Source: Sipunculus nudus (lineage: Eukaryota; Annelida; Sipuncula; Golfingiida; Sipunculidae). From it: a stretch of 64,000 nucleotides of DNA. Both the position numbers and the translations under genes were made by a program. Where the stretch lies: NCBI GenBank assembly GCA_026874595.1, contig CM049320.1, forward strand, positions 32,210,214 to 32,274,213. Direction: 5' to 3'. Positions 12,796-25,730 of this stretch are shown piece after piece (position 1 is the first letter of the stretch; each line of letters starts with the position of its first letter). The notes beneath the pieces are model-generated. The model was given only the letters and a program-made list of their open reading frames with translations, searched no databases and was not told the origin of the DNA.

Positions 12796-14059
12796 AGCAA
12801 GTAGTTAAATATAATAGACCATCTTCCAGTACTAGGTTACATTCAGCGCAAGGTTCTAAGAAACAGTCGGAGAGGATGCAGTGTTTATTCACATTCTGAC
12901 CTTTTTTTCAAGGCTAAAAATGAAATACAAGAAAACAAATATCCTGAGTTTACAATCTGCTGTAACTTTCGACATGACTAAAACTCAAAAGGTTGATTAC
13001 TCATGTGTTTCAATAAAAAGGAAATATGAACTACCCAGAAAGAGTAAACATTTCGTGTCATATCTGTTCACATTGAGTGTGAAACATCCCAAACTGTGAA
13101 CTTTTGTTTTACAGCAGTTTGCAAGATTGTAACCAAGTTACCATAAGTAAATGCCATGGAGGCTGGCCAGCAGCACATTTCCCCGACGTTTGATTCTGTT
13201 TTATCTTGTTCATGATAAAAATGTCCGAGGTTTATATGTGTTTGCTAAGATATAAATGTCTAACCCTGCATTTTTGTAAAATATACATACAGCTATGAAT
13301 TGAAACTTTACTGCATGTATAAAGTCAATAAAAGATTATGCTCGGAAAAGATGAGGGGATTGGTTAAGAGGGGGCGGGGGGCTGAACTCGGAAGGGAATG
13401 TAGCCCTTTCGGGACAGTTACTCCAGATAATTGACTTTTTGAGTACTCAGTGGAGGATGTCATTGTCACTGAAATTTACTACACGGGTTTTTTTATATAG
13501 TATATAGTTCTCAACCATGATGAGGATCATCTGATATGACTTGATTAAACCGGACCCTGCTTAATTTCGCTTATTCCTATCAACAGTTATGTAAATCTGT
13601 GAAACATGTCTGTACAACATCTTCGAAATGAACGTGATTAAGCCCATCTGAGTCCAGAAACATACACTCGCTTAACTCTGTACAAGTCTTGACCTCCGTA
13701 CCGGACACTGAAGCGGTAATTAATTGTTGACTTTATGCAGAATGGATCTTGAAACGTTGAAATCTGGTAAGTACAACTGTGTACTCTTAGCTTTAATCAC
13801 ACCTGTAGCTTATACCCTCTCGATAAGCTTCATTTCAACGACACATCTGATCCTTGCGTTTCAGAAAAAAAAAGTGTCAGTGACCATTTGGTGCCCTGAA
13901 AAGCAAAACAAAATTCTGCAGCAAGCATTAAGTTATCTGGTGTATAATATTTTAATAATCAGTCCATTTTGGATATCAGTCATCATACCCAAGTATTCTT
14001 ACCGCTTTAAAAAGAAAATTGATCCAATGATTCCTGAGAAAATTATAAAGATCAAGCAT

Positions 14060-14760
14060 ATTCTTGTTGAGATATCAGGTGCCAAAGAAAATTGCCCATT
14101 GTGCCCTGGTGGCCATATTGGAATTCAGACAGACCTGTAATTCGATAGGGATATTATCCTTATAGGTACCAATCATCCTTGTGAATTTGGGAAAGCTGAA
14201 GTATAATGTTATTTAGTTATCGCGTGCGAAAGAAAATCAGCGATTGGGCTGGGGCGGCCATATTGGAATTCTGAGAGGTCTGTAATTTGATAGGTCTGGA
14301 GCCCCATACGTACCAATCATCCCTGTGAATTTGGGAAAGCTGAAGTATGTTATTTTTGAGTTATCGCGCACGAAAGAATATCAGTGATTGGGCTGTGGGG
14401 GCCATATTGGTATTCCGACAGGTCTGTAATTCCACAGGTCTGGTGCCGTTGTATGTACCAATCATCCTTGTGAATTTAGGAAAGCTTAAGTATGCTGTTG
14501 TTGAGTGATCGCACGGGAAAGAAAATCAGCGATTGGGCTGTGGCGACTATATTGGAATTCGACAAGTCTGTAATTCAATAGGTCTGGAGCCCTCTTATGT
14601 ACCAATGATCCCTGTGATTTTTGGAAAGCTGAAGAATGTTGTTGTTGAGTTATCGCGCGCGTAAGAAAGTGTCGCTGACGGAAGGACAGAAGTACGGAAA
14701 GACGGAAGGATGGACTAACACGGTGATCACTATAGGGCACCGCTTGTCAAGCGGGGCCCA
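14060..14760. repeat. Tandem repeat, period about 145 bp, with hairpin tail
   Basis: About 4.5 units with GGCCATATTGGAATTC, TGTAATTC.ATAGG, ACCAATCATCCTTGTGAATT, GGGAAAGCTGAAGTA and GAGTTATCGCGC. The array ends in GACGGAAGGA-type 8-10 bp subrepeats and the hairpin GGGCACCGCTTG/CAAGCGGGGCCC (14735-14759). Confidence 0.75.
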
Positions 14761-17700
14761 AATTATCAATACATACAAGTTAGACGTGCAAACATGCAAC
14801 TGTTTAATTACATAGTTGTCGTCTTTAGTTAATTAATTTATAACCCTGAAGTTCATGATCACATATATCAAGATTCAGTCATTTATTCGGAATAATATAA
14901 AATAATGTTAAGTCAATATTATTTGCCCCTTTTTGAAAATAAGGTTGGGAGAATTTTATCGGGTTATTTGGGTGTTAACCAAAAGGCGGTGTTATAAGGA
15001 GAATTTTGTTCAATGGTGGTGGTGGTGTGTGTGTGGGGGGGGGGGGGCTGGGGGTGTTACATATCGCGAAAAACATTAACCCCATGATCGAGCTTTTTGT
15101 CAGACATGTAAACAAGACCTTTTGGGTGCATTTTGTTGCCCAAAATAGAAATTTTACAAGATTATTATGGTACATGCAAGATGGGTATGTGTCATTGTAT
15201 AAACTAATCTTAACTTTCCTATATCCTCTTTGGTTTAGTACGGTTTAATCTAGATCTGATTTATTCATAAATTGAGTAAAGACTGATTGAATGACTTATC
15301 TGGCCGCTGCTCTTTGCAAAATTACCGTACCAGTAGATGTGTTTATAGGCGACAAGATGAAACAAGCACCGGGAATGTTGAATACAGGTATTAATTTACG
15401 TGACGCAGCAGGAGACTATATAGAGTGACAGGTGAGTTCACGCACTCACAGAATTCTCGACTGAAGTTCGAGGGAATGAATAATCCGTCCACGCCCTTCG
15501 AGAGACAGTTAAGACAGCTCTTCTTTCCAAATTGCTCATACCGTATTTTACGTAATAAGCCCCCCCCCCCCCTCCCCTCCGGATTTGCGAGATCACTTTA
15601 AGAAAACTAAGGGATGATCCATCCTAACCTCACTTTTCTCCCTAACCAATATAACATATGGCAACGTAATGCTTTCATTTCTCCCCGCCAAGCTTAAAAG
15701 TAACCGCCAGTTTTTATTCCATCTCCGTTAGGCTTTATCATCTAATATAATGATAATATTAGTTACACACAACAGAATCAGTGTTCAAGTGTGTCATAGA
15801 TAATATTGAATGTGTCCGTGACTGTGTCCGTGATGGCCGACCCTGCAGGTGGCCATGCAGATCGGGGGACTTGAATTCAGGTACGTATGATGATGTATTT
15901 TGCAATGAAATATATATACCTACCGTATTTGCTCGTGTTCAGGACGATAAATTTTATCCTAAAATATTTGGCAAAATGGCAAAGAAGGGCGGTCGTCTTA
16001 TATACGGGTACAAGTTTTTCAGCGTCCTCAGGGCCGCCAAGGATCAGCAATATTACGTCGGTCGAACTGGATGCCGTGAATATCGGTGATCATGTCCGTA
16101 TGGTGGTAATATACACTCAATATAGATCATTATAATGCTTTTTTTTTTGTTTGAATTTATCGTTTATACATCAATCTACATGTGCACATTGTTGAATAAT
16201 TGGTTAGAAAAGGTTTGCCTTTGCCGCATTGACACAGGGATTTTAACTGAATCAATATATGAAAGCCCTTTGGACTGTAGAGCCAGTTATTTTCCGCGAT
16301 CGCGGACGGAATCGCGGAACTGACAGACCGAAACGGAATTCCCAGTCCTGAAAATATATGTTTTAATGTTTTTTTTTGCCAAAAATATCTCGGCGATTCA
16401 CGTGAAACATGTATGCAGTGATATAATTGCCGATGCCGCTGACAGCGCGCTGGGGTTACCCATGTACTCAAAATCCCAGAGCCCTGGGTTTATTCGTGTG
16501 TATACAGCGCTCGCACAATGGTTGCTGGGAACTTGCCTACTTGGCTTAATGCCATCCAGTAGCACGTAATATGCATATTAAAACAAGGATGTTTTTTCAT
16601 ATGGTGCCGTATTTACCGCGTAAAATGTTCACGAGTCCAGTGAAGCGGACGCTGTCAGCTGGCTTGCACACTGACATACCCGGAGACTCGCACACGGCAC
16701 TTCAATAACAAGACAGTAAGTAGCACGTTATAATTATAAATATGAAGCGGCCTTTCCTCAGGTGACGCGAAATTCAATGTTTGTCAAGCTTGTATTATTA
16801 GACTACGTCAAGAAATGAATGTATTATAACGGGTCAACAAAGTTCAAGAAAGGTACCGTGTTTCCGCGGGATATAAATATGACGATTTTTCTCACAATTT
16901 TAAAACAAACCCCCGGATTTGGTGCGTATACGCACTGAAGTTAATATAATACGCTTGAGTCTGAGGGCCAGTATTTCAGCTTTTTTTAAATGTTTGCATG
17001 TAATATCATGCACAATGAAGGACAAAAAGGACAATTATTGGCGATGCCATTCCATGTCATACATCGGCTCAGCTGTCAAAGGTATTTGCGCAAGGTGACT
17101 GACATAATCGGGGTACCGACGTCCCGTATTATATTTTTCATCTTTCAAATAAATACTGTTTTACATACTTTTTTATGAACATTTTATATATTCTACTTCC
17201 TTATTAGGCGGTGACTTTTATTAAAGAGTTGATTTATTACCATCCTTATTTTTCCTCTTCGAACTGCAGTCATTCATACAATTCTCTCATACAACACAAA
17301 ATAAAATCGTCTGCAAATCGGTATCACTTGGATAAGTTATTATTTTTCAAAACTTCCCACAACCATCGCTAAAAGATCGTTGGTTTTTCTGAATTGTCCT
17401 GAATGTGCTGTGAAGTCAAAGACATGTACACAAGCCGCAGTGTTAAATTAGAGGATCGTAACGCACATTGGAAATTGTCAGATGTGGGGTTGGGGGTGGG
17501 GTGGGGCGCTTATTAGTACATAAAATATTTGAAAATATACATATATACATAGAATAAATATATTGATGACGAGGAGGCGGCACCTGGAGATATATCTATG
17601 TATGTGGTGCGGATATGCATAAATCTGACATAGTGAGATTCTTTTACATAGTCAGTTTCTGTTATTTAATGTTTGATATTATTAGATCAATAATATCTTC

Positions 17701-18000
17701 TTATCTAAGATTCTTCAGTTACTGGATACAAATTCGAAACTTTTTTTCCATGTCACCACGAATCTTACATATCATTTTATCAAATATCACGAACCAAACT
17801 TGTTTCCCGTAAAAGTGATATTTAATATTAATGATGAACTAAAATCAACATATGATGACAACTTTGAGATACTTGCAAATGAATAATCACTTTCATTGAA
17901 TGTCATTACATATTTTTACTTTATTGTTGTTTAGTTATCCACAGAACCAGGATATACTTGTTTGACTGTCCTCTCCTGGACAGCTAGGCAATCGTTGTGC
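14761..18000. other. No gene recognised; scattered TACCGTATTT motifs
   Basis: Low-complexity C and G tracts (15034, 15559) and ACCGTATTT-like sequence at about 15540, 15921, 16606 and 16856. These may be fragments of one dispersed repeat; the stretch 15921-16008 starts TACCGTATTT and ends ATACGGGTA. ORFs at 15781-16569 overlap these repeats and show no protein motif. Confidence 0.4.
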
Positions 18001-18005
18001 CAAAT

Positions 18006-18099
18006 ACCAATCTGTAGATACAATACATGTATGCATTTACGTACATATAATACATAAATATTAATGTATACATGCAAACACATAAATTTACAGATTGGT
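18006..18099. repeat. Small foldback sequence
   Basis: ACCAATCTGTA and its exact complement TACAGATTGGT flank a 72-bp AT-rich centre with ATACATGTATGCAT and GTATACATGCAAA, able to form a long hairpin. Confidence 0.5.
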
Positions 18100-19539
18100 C
18101 AAAATTTTATGGCAGAGCTAGCTATGGGCATATTTTCTGACAATTTCACTTTTGTCTTTTAATTTTTAGAGGATGCATGTTGTTCTAGCTGAACGTTCGC
18201 TTAACGTAAATGGGCCCAATCCGCACATGTAGATGTATTTATAAGAAAAAAAGAATAAGAAAAAACATGTGCTCAGATAAACTTGCAATATAGTGCCACC
18301 ACCACAAGCGTAATATGACTAAATCACCTGGCAACGATGAACAAACCATTCCAGAAATCAGATTAACACAGTGTCATAGGTTTATAATATCATTTTGATT
18401 AGAACCTTTTAAATGCGAAATGTTAATTTTCTGGGATTACTTTTTTTCAAATGATAGGAAACACATTCATAGGCAGCACATTGAAACGAAGTATGTTGTA
18501 TCAGAGCCTTTTATTTGCTAGAGTGTGTTTTATTTAGTTGCACATGCATCACGTTTTGTCCTTGATTTATCCACCAAAAATGAACATAGGAAAAAATATA
18601 TAAGGAGGGTGTTGATAATCGGCAGCCTCAACACGCGTATATGAAAATTAATGAAATATTTAATGAAATAATGATGATCTAACCCTTCTTAAAGAAGCCC
18701 TTCATTGTTGTCCGACTTTCACTCAACATGATGCCATGATTCTGTTAGAATTTTATTTGCAATTTGACATATTTTTCTTCCTTAATTTAGGCTCATATTT
18801 GCTGATGACGCTCACTTAGACGTACCAAGATCGTTGTATCTATAAGCGTGAACTGTCGAGATACGGCAAGGATTCTTTGAGTAGTAATCAGTGCATATAG
18901 ACATTTTAAAAGCCAATCTGTTATTTAATAAATATCCAATTCACTCTCTCCAGACTTATCACGCAGATTTTGGACGGACAGACACTGCTGATACCGTCAT
19001 ACGACCCGTCTATGAGATGGGCGTATAACAGTATTAAATACATACTTTTTTTGTAAAGTAAAAACAAAAACAAACTAAATATAGTTGAATTTGCAAGCAA
19101 TCTCAAGGTATCCCTGCAGAGAGTCAGGAAACAGTAATCTGCTCATAAGTTTTTAAATTGCTTAGAGACATTGGGTACGTTTAATTATATTCTTACAAAA
19201 CATATGGGAAATATGGTCAGTTGTAGGTTAACCAAATGCTGCACATATGTGATTGATCCAGGCCAGCATGCAAACATTTCTGAACTCAGTTTAGTATGAA
19301 TAATATTAAGAACTAACCTTGTGAAACTGAAGCTGTAGGCATAATGATAGAACTAGCAGTCTTCAGATGATGTATAATATGAGCTGAAAATGGACTGTTA
19401 AAGCTTATTGAGCAGTGGGTCCAAGTAGTTGTAATATGTCTGTAGTACACCAGTAACTGTGATTTGATGAAAAGTACTGACATATATGGTGTCCAGGAGT
19501 GTTCTGTCAATGTAGTGTTTTTTTTTAATTAAATGTGAA

Positions 19540-20240
19540 TATTTGCATCTTTAAGGAAATGACCTAATTTACATGCACAGATTGACCCAAAAGTTAATCA
19601 ACTTGTAAGAACGGTACTTTCAAGGTATTTACAGAGTTTGGTACAAATCACATATATGCTTGGTTATGTCTCAAGCATGAGCGCAAAGAAAACGGCCCGT
19701 TAAGCGAATTAGAATAATTAAGCTGTATAGAGACAACTCTTGAAATCTAATCAGGTCTTGCCTTTTACTTGGTAGGTACACGTATAAAGTTTCCGCCTGA
19801 TTAGCCCCGCAGAACTTGACTTATCAAGGTGGCAAGATAATACATGTGGGAAGGTAATTAATATGCAAAATAGGTATACTTAAGCAAATAAGGCATACAT
19901 ACGCAAATGAGATCATTAGTTTTCATTAGAATCTGGTCCTCAATGAAAAAGTGCTGCATACATGTAATGGAAAGATTTGAGAATTTGGTAAAATTAAAAA
20001 TTTACACATGGCTGTTTTACATAATTATGCAAATGCCCTACTTAATATGCACAGATTGACCCCAAAAGTTAATCAACTCAGAGGGGTACGCTCAAGGTAT
20101 CTACAAAATTTTGTACACATCACAATAACGGTCATGTCGAAAGCGCGATCGCAAAGAAAACTGCTCGTTAAGCTAATTAGCATAATTAAGCTGTAGAGAC
20201 AACTCTGAAAATCTAATCAGGTCTTGCCTCTTACTGATTC
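19540..20240. repeat. Direct repeat, period about 473 bp
   Basis: Two copies of about 200 bp share GCACAGATTGACC, AAAAGTTAATCAACT, TCAAGGTAT.TACA, GCTGTA.AGAGACAACTCT and AAATCTAATCAGGTCTTGCC. Confidence 0.75.
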
Positions 20241-20344
20241 AGTAAACATATGAAATTACAGCCTAAACGGACCAGAAGAATTTGAAATATTGTGGTCGCA
20301 AAAAGTGTCGGGATTCTTAAAAATAAAAATCGATACAATTTATT

Positions 20345-21185
20345 ACAGTTTCTCAGTCGGCGGTCTCCCGATTGTCGGTTATATACAAATAAAAATAGCA
20401 ATTATGCAAACGGTGCTTGAACTTTAACCTTCCCAAAAATCGTATATTTACTGTTCTCAGTATTTTTAGGTAAGATACTCGACAAAAGTCACAAAATAAA
20501 CCTGTCTATCAGTTTAATAATATTATAAATATGGTCACATGGATAATATCACAAAGAGAGCGGGACCAGTGGAAACAAATAAAAAATATCATAAAAAGGA
20601 GGAGACAACTGTAAGTTGTTGCAAGTTGTCTTCTGAAACTTAATTACCACGGACCTTTGCAGAATAATTAAGAGATATTGTGAATTTTGCGAAAAATACT
20701 ATCGGGGACCACTGTTCGGTCCACCGATAGTATTCGGTCCCCGTAAGTCGGTTGTATGCAAATAAAATCAGCTAAAATCCTAACGGTGGCTTTAACAACG
20801 ATTTTTGAAAATCTACAATTTAATATTTCTGAAATATTTTTCAGGGTTAACTTGTTAAAAGTCACAAAACAAAACCAATATATCGATTTTTCAAATAAGT
20901 TATATGGTTACAAAGAAAATATCACAAAGACAAAAAAGGACTATCATGGGACCAACGGAAAAAAAGAAAACTTTCATCATAATGGGAAGACAAATGGGAC
21001 TTCTTTCATTTAATTCATATAACTGTATGTTGTCCTTGCAGGCATGATGACCAGGGAGAATTACAAAATGCATCTCAAATAATGTATAAAAGTTTAAAAA
21101 AACTATCGGGGGACCGCTGTTCGGTCTCCCGATAGTCTTTGGTCCCCCGTTAGTCGGTGTTTTATCCCCCGATGGTCGCAATAAT
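20345..21185. repeat. Tandem repeat, period about 373-406 bp, GGGGACC/GATAGT type
   Basis: Anchors AGTCGGT at about 20373, 20746 and 21152. Each unit carries an internal inverted pair, for example ACTATCGGGGACC then GGTCCACCGATAGT (20699-20732) and ACTATCGGGGGACC then GGTCTCCCGATAGT (21103-21136). Related to 8928-9290 in opposite orientation. Confidence 0.75.
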
Positions 21186-21188
21186 AGA

Positions 21189-21194
21189 AATATA

Positions 21195-21247
<53 letters not shown>
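21189..21247. repeat. (TA)n microsatellite at the right edge of the candidate insertion
   Basis: About 27 TA units. They end exactly at CGCAGGTAGGT, the point where the integrase sequence resumes. Confidence 0.95.
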
Positions 21248-21248
<1 letters not shown>

Positions 21249-21249
<1 letters not shown>

Positions 21250-22180
21250 GCAGGTAGGTAAAGCGTCCGACATTCTTACTGACATTGGGAGTCGATTTAC
21301 CCATGAACTCCTGCGTGAGATTAACAGCTTGCCATCTATAGAAGCACTACACAACAACACCTCACGAGCCGATGTGCAGCGAGATGGTGGAGCGGTTCAA
21401 TGTAGCTTTTCCTGAAGGAGATGGTTTATAAGCGCCCCAAAGATTGGGTTCAGTGCGTCAATGCTGTATCGCGAAGTTCCACAGGAAAGCATGATGAGTT
21501 GCTTAACGGGCGGTCGGTTTGAGGTCCTTTGCGGTTATTGACAAAGGAGGGCACTGGTGCAGAGGTTAAAACCACATATTAATACGTGTTGACCTTACAG
21601 AATGGTTAAGTGACACGTGCGCCGTCGCAAGTGAAGCATCAGAAAGGCTGAATTTCTAGAGAAGCATTATCATGATAGAGGCATGCGGTTGTGCGATATC
21701 AAAACTGGTGATCATTTTTTCTTGTTGTTTCTGGCCGACTGCACAAACTATTTGTGCAATGGAAAGAGTCATATCCGGTTTTGGGAAGGTCAGTGACCAG
21801 GAAAACCGAGTTAAGGTCAATAGGAAAGTGAAAACCTCTTTATTAATCTGCTCAAGCAGTATCGTACTAAACCAGAGCCGCAACACATTCTCGCTGCCGT
21901 GAATGAATAAACACGTGAAGAGGGTAAATCCTGTATTTGGGCTATCGTGGGACAAAGATCAAAGGGTTAAAGCTAACGGTGAGGGACTTTTTTTCCCCAA
22001 GCTCAGTTCCGTACAACGTACAAAAGCATTCGATTCGGTCTCATAAAAAATTAGAGCAGGCTACTCTAACGTATACGACGTATGAGTCGGACCAACATTT
22101 TGTGTAGAAAACACATTAATTTGTAATATGTTTATTTAAGAGGGAAGTGTGTCATTAAGTGTGCCATTAAACACTGAAGG
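21249..22180 (+). mobile_element. Ty3/gypsy integrase 3' half and C-terminus (decayed)
   Basis: Plus-strand remnant of the integrase core and C-terminal domain. Recognisable blocks are ASDILTDIGSRFT (core, second catalytic Asp region), SEMVERFNV (catalytic Glu region), RPKDW and YREVPQES, then the C-terminal part ending with a VKVNRKVKT-like stretch near 21835. Multiple stops and frameshifts are present. It continues the element whose 5' half is at 7.15-8.885 kb and is the paralogue of 48.18-48.9 kb. The expected 3' LTR is absent, and the sequence passes into the shared block at about 22190. Confidence 0.75.
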
Positions 22181-24628
22181 GGAGTGTTTTGTTATTCACT
22201 AGCTTAATTTGCATTGAGCGTGACCAGTTCAACTAGCAAGGTACTTTTAAATGGGAACTCAACTGCACTTAACACTAATTATGTTAAGCTGGCAATCACT
22301 AACAATCTAATCAATATAGGGGTTTCCATGTTATTTTTATGCATTTTCTATGAATCTTCATCCTCTCGATCGGTTCATATAAGCATATGTTTATGGTCAA
22401 CGAAATCATTCATGTAACTTTCAACACATTTTTACAAATGTATTTATCTAGGCTTCCTGAAATATTCAGTGTCACATGGGACAGTTATTTTGCATGATAT
22501 AAATTGCATGTATAAAATTGTTTCCTTGTCACTTAGGCCGAGAAACTGGCAGAGTGCCCCCTTACTAATAAAATAATGTTGGTTATTCTACATGACACAG
22601 GCATAACGATCGGCGACGTTAAATGGCATTTGTACTAATTGCCATGCTTCAGCATGTGATTTATTTTTAAAAACATAAACCCACCTATTACATTAAATTG
22701 CATAACCTGTGCTTCTGTGGCTGCGATAACTCCTTCGCGAGTAAATGTAAAAGTTCCCAGAATACAAGGAATAATATGTGGGATGACCCCGTTAATGAAA
22801 AAGTTACAGAAAATGATGGTTTACCGGCGAATTGCTTGGAGAAGTCGAGTGGTAATACTGTCAAGTATCATAGGGTGAAACATTTTGGGTCCTGCGTTTT
22901 TATATTTTTTTATGTTTATTTTGATACGATAGGGCACTTATTTTGAATGAGGTCATAAATTTTCATATAAAGGCATTTTTTGTTTGCTTTGTCCCTTAAT
23001 GTTTCGTTGCAAAATACTGTAAGAAATGCCATGTTTTTTTTTCTCAATCAGTTATATGGGTATTTGCAACAGAGACAACAATAGTTAGCAGTATAATATG
23101 ACAGAAGTAGTATTAATAACAGGAATTTGATCTCATGCTAAGTGTGGTGTAAAACAAATATAGTCCGAGTAAATTGGCGACGATTGTACACTTTTCGGGC
23201 TAAATACCAATGCTATGACGAAACTAATCAGATAGACTGCTGACTTCTTTATTTGGCAATGTCTGAATATTTTCGATAATTTGAATGTCCACTAGAAATA
23301 AAATGAAGTAGCTAACATAAAGCGCTATAACTGGGGTGACAACAGTAAATATTTCGGCAATAGTGTTAAAAAGATGTATGTCCACAGAACAGATAAACGT
23401 CACCCGGCCTGCACATAATGAGCAGAGAAAGGAAAGATATTAGAACAACTATATGTATGCAATCGCCAAAAAGATTTATGGAAGCCAAACAAAGCCCTAC
23501 CCCCATACCCTTACCCACGTTCAGAACTGGGCAATTTGCGGGTATCGGCTACGGAGTGTGCGAACTTGGGAATAACATAAATGTCAAAAATAAATATAAA
23601 GTACCAATTTGTGATTTAGGACAATCGTTGTGCTCATATTTCTTTTCCTTCAATGTGCCATAATGGAGATCTAGCACACAGAAAATGACTTAGGAAACAA
23701 AAAAAAGCAAAACATTTGAATTCGTTTGCACCATGGTGACCTCAGAAGGTTCAATTACCAACAATAACCCCTTCCATATAAACAATTAAAAATATCATCA
23801 AATCGGGGAGAAGGAAGCTTGTTTTTATTACCCTGTATAATAATAGACCCAACGCTGCTACAATGAAGAATGCTGCCCGCTTCCCAGATTACCTTAATTT
23901 TTATACAGGATAACCCTTTCAGTCAAATATAACTGACCTGCCACACAGCTTGGTTGGACAATGCAGTTTATAGAATCTTGAAAAGTACAATAACAATATA
24001 ATAAGTATTGCATATTCACATATACTTATGACATGCTAGGTAGTGCACAGTTCGTTCACGAGAAGTACAGGATTAAAGGGAAGATCAAATGTAACATGAC
24101 ATACAAAATAGCATTAATACAATGGGCGGGGTGTTCAGGTGATTATTTGAACATTTTAGAACGACTTTAATGAGGAGAAATTTCTCTGTGAGTCACACAA
24201 TGTGTTTCACAATGTAGGGATAATAATTTATAAATTTTTCAAATAGTCGGTCCGAGGTTCGGGTGATATAATTTTTGACATGGACATTGCCAGGTCATTG
24301 AAATCATATATATTCAAAAACTGGATAATGCCAGCTCTCTCGACCTAGATTATATCGAAATACCCAAACATGATTAACAACTAAAATTGATTATATACTA
24401 CTTTCCTTTCCATGAATTTGTTTGTTTCTCTGTTAAGCTAAAAATTGAAGTGACTTTGTCCATAAGATATACATGTACTTTTGGATTTTAGGAATTATAG
24501 ATCAATGTAATGTGTGTTTTATAATAATGTGTTTTAATCCTAGTAATATAATCCCCCCTGATGCATTATATAGAGCACAGAATAAAATTTCCACAATTTG
24601 CATCCAGGTATCTTGTTTCTGGGTCACG

Positions 24629-25629
24629 TCAGCTGCTGGTTGTTTTGACTGCGACAAGCATTACATTTGTATAAACATCCTTAGCATGACATGGGTGACC
24701 GTCATTCCTACTTTCTCGTTCCACAGCAGCCAGCATATCATCAAGCAAATCTTCTCTCAAATCCTTAGGCACCAGATCCAGTGCAGGATGTATACCTTTT
24801 AATACAGCTGCAGTCCAAACATTTTTCATGAACATTCAATTTATACTTCATCGAATATTATCAATATTAAATCAGAATGTTTCATAAATATTTGAAGTCT
24901 CTTCAGATATTAAGAAAAAAAATATATAACTGCATGAGTAGATTTAGCATGTTGTTATTTATACTAAAAGGGAAAATGCGTATTTATTTTAAACAATATT
25001 GTATTTTATGAAAACCAATCTGTTTAAGTAAATTTAACAAATTTTACATGAAAAAAAAAAGTTTAGTATACCTCTGGTCATTGGCATCTCAAGAAGAAAC
25101 ACTTCGTAATGCATGACGTCAAATCCATGCCTCAGGACCATTTCCTTGAATACATTGTTTTTTGTAAGCCAGGGCACCCCTTTCGCCTTTGACGGGTCCA
25201 TACTCGCTATAATCCATTGCGGTATAACATGTTCTAATTCCTGAAATTTCAAGCATAATCTATACAATCTATGGTTCATTTAGTAACAGTGGATGAGAGT
25301 GATAATCAAACGAATGATATATTCATCTTCAAGTGAGATGTAAGTTAATAATGCTAATAATTGTTGAGTGCTGTCATTCCGTTACCTCAACGCTTATCCA
25401 CTTCTTCCATCGAGGGCATCCTATAATCGTTTTCAAAATAGCAGCCAGGTAACGGTAGGGTTGATAAAACAAAGGGAACGATAACATGACCCTTCCACCT
25501 GGTTCAATGAGCCAGTTGATGTTATCAAGAGCACATTCCATGTCACGAACCCAATGAAGCACGAAAAAGGAGGTGGCATAGGAAAATTAAGATTTGTACG
25601 TGGAGCTGTCTTTTAGGTTACGATCCTGA

Positions 25630-25686
<57 letters not shown>

Positions 25687-25699
25687 TATAGTCATTTTA

Positions 25700-25730
<31 letters not shown>

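Larger units (their letters stand above)
8886..21248. mobile_element. Candidate 12.3 kb insertion in a gypsy integrase, no recognised genes
   Basis: The segment lies between the two halves of one integrase region, while the paralogue at 48.18 kb is continuous there. Both ends carry a TA-rich tract followed inward by related G-rich sequence in opposite orientation: TGCAACCATGGGGGGACC at about 8928 and, read on the minus strand, TTGCGACCATCGGGGGATA at about 21180. The interior contains tandem arrays at 9.29, 9.89, 14.06, 19.54 and 20.35 kb and only short, unconvincing ORFs. It could be a large non-autonomous DNA transposon, a nested set of insertions, or the result of an inversion or assembly join. 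The boundaries are well supported; the nature of the element is inference. Confidence 0.5.

Noticed and set aside
13724-14140. 138-codon ORF
   Set aside because: Its end lies in the 145-bp tandem repeat and it shows no protein family motif.
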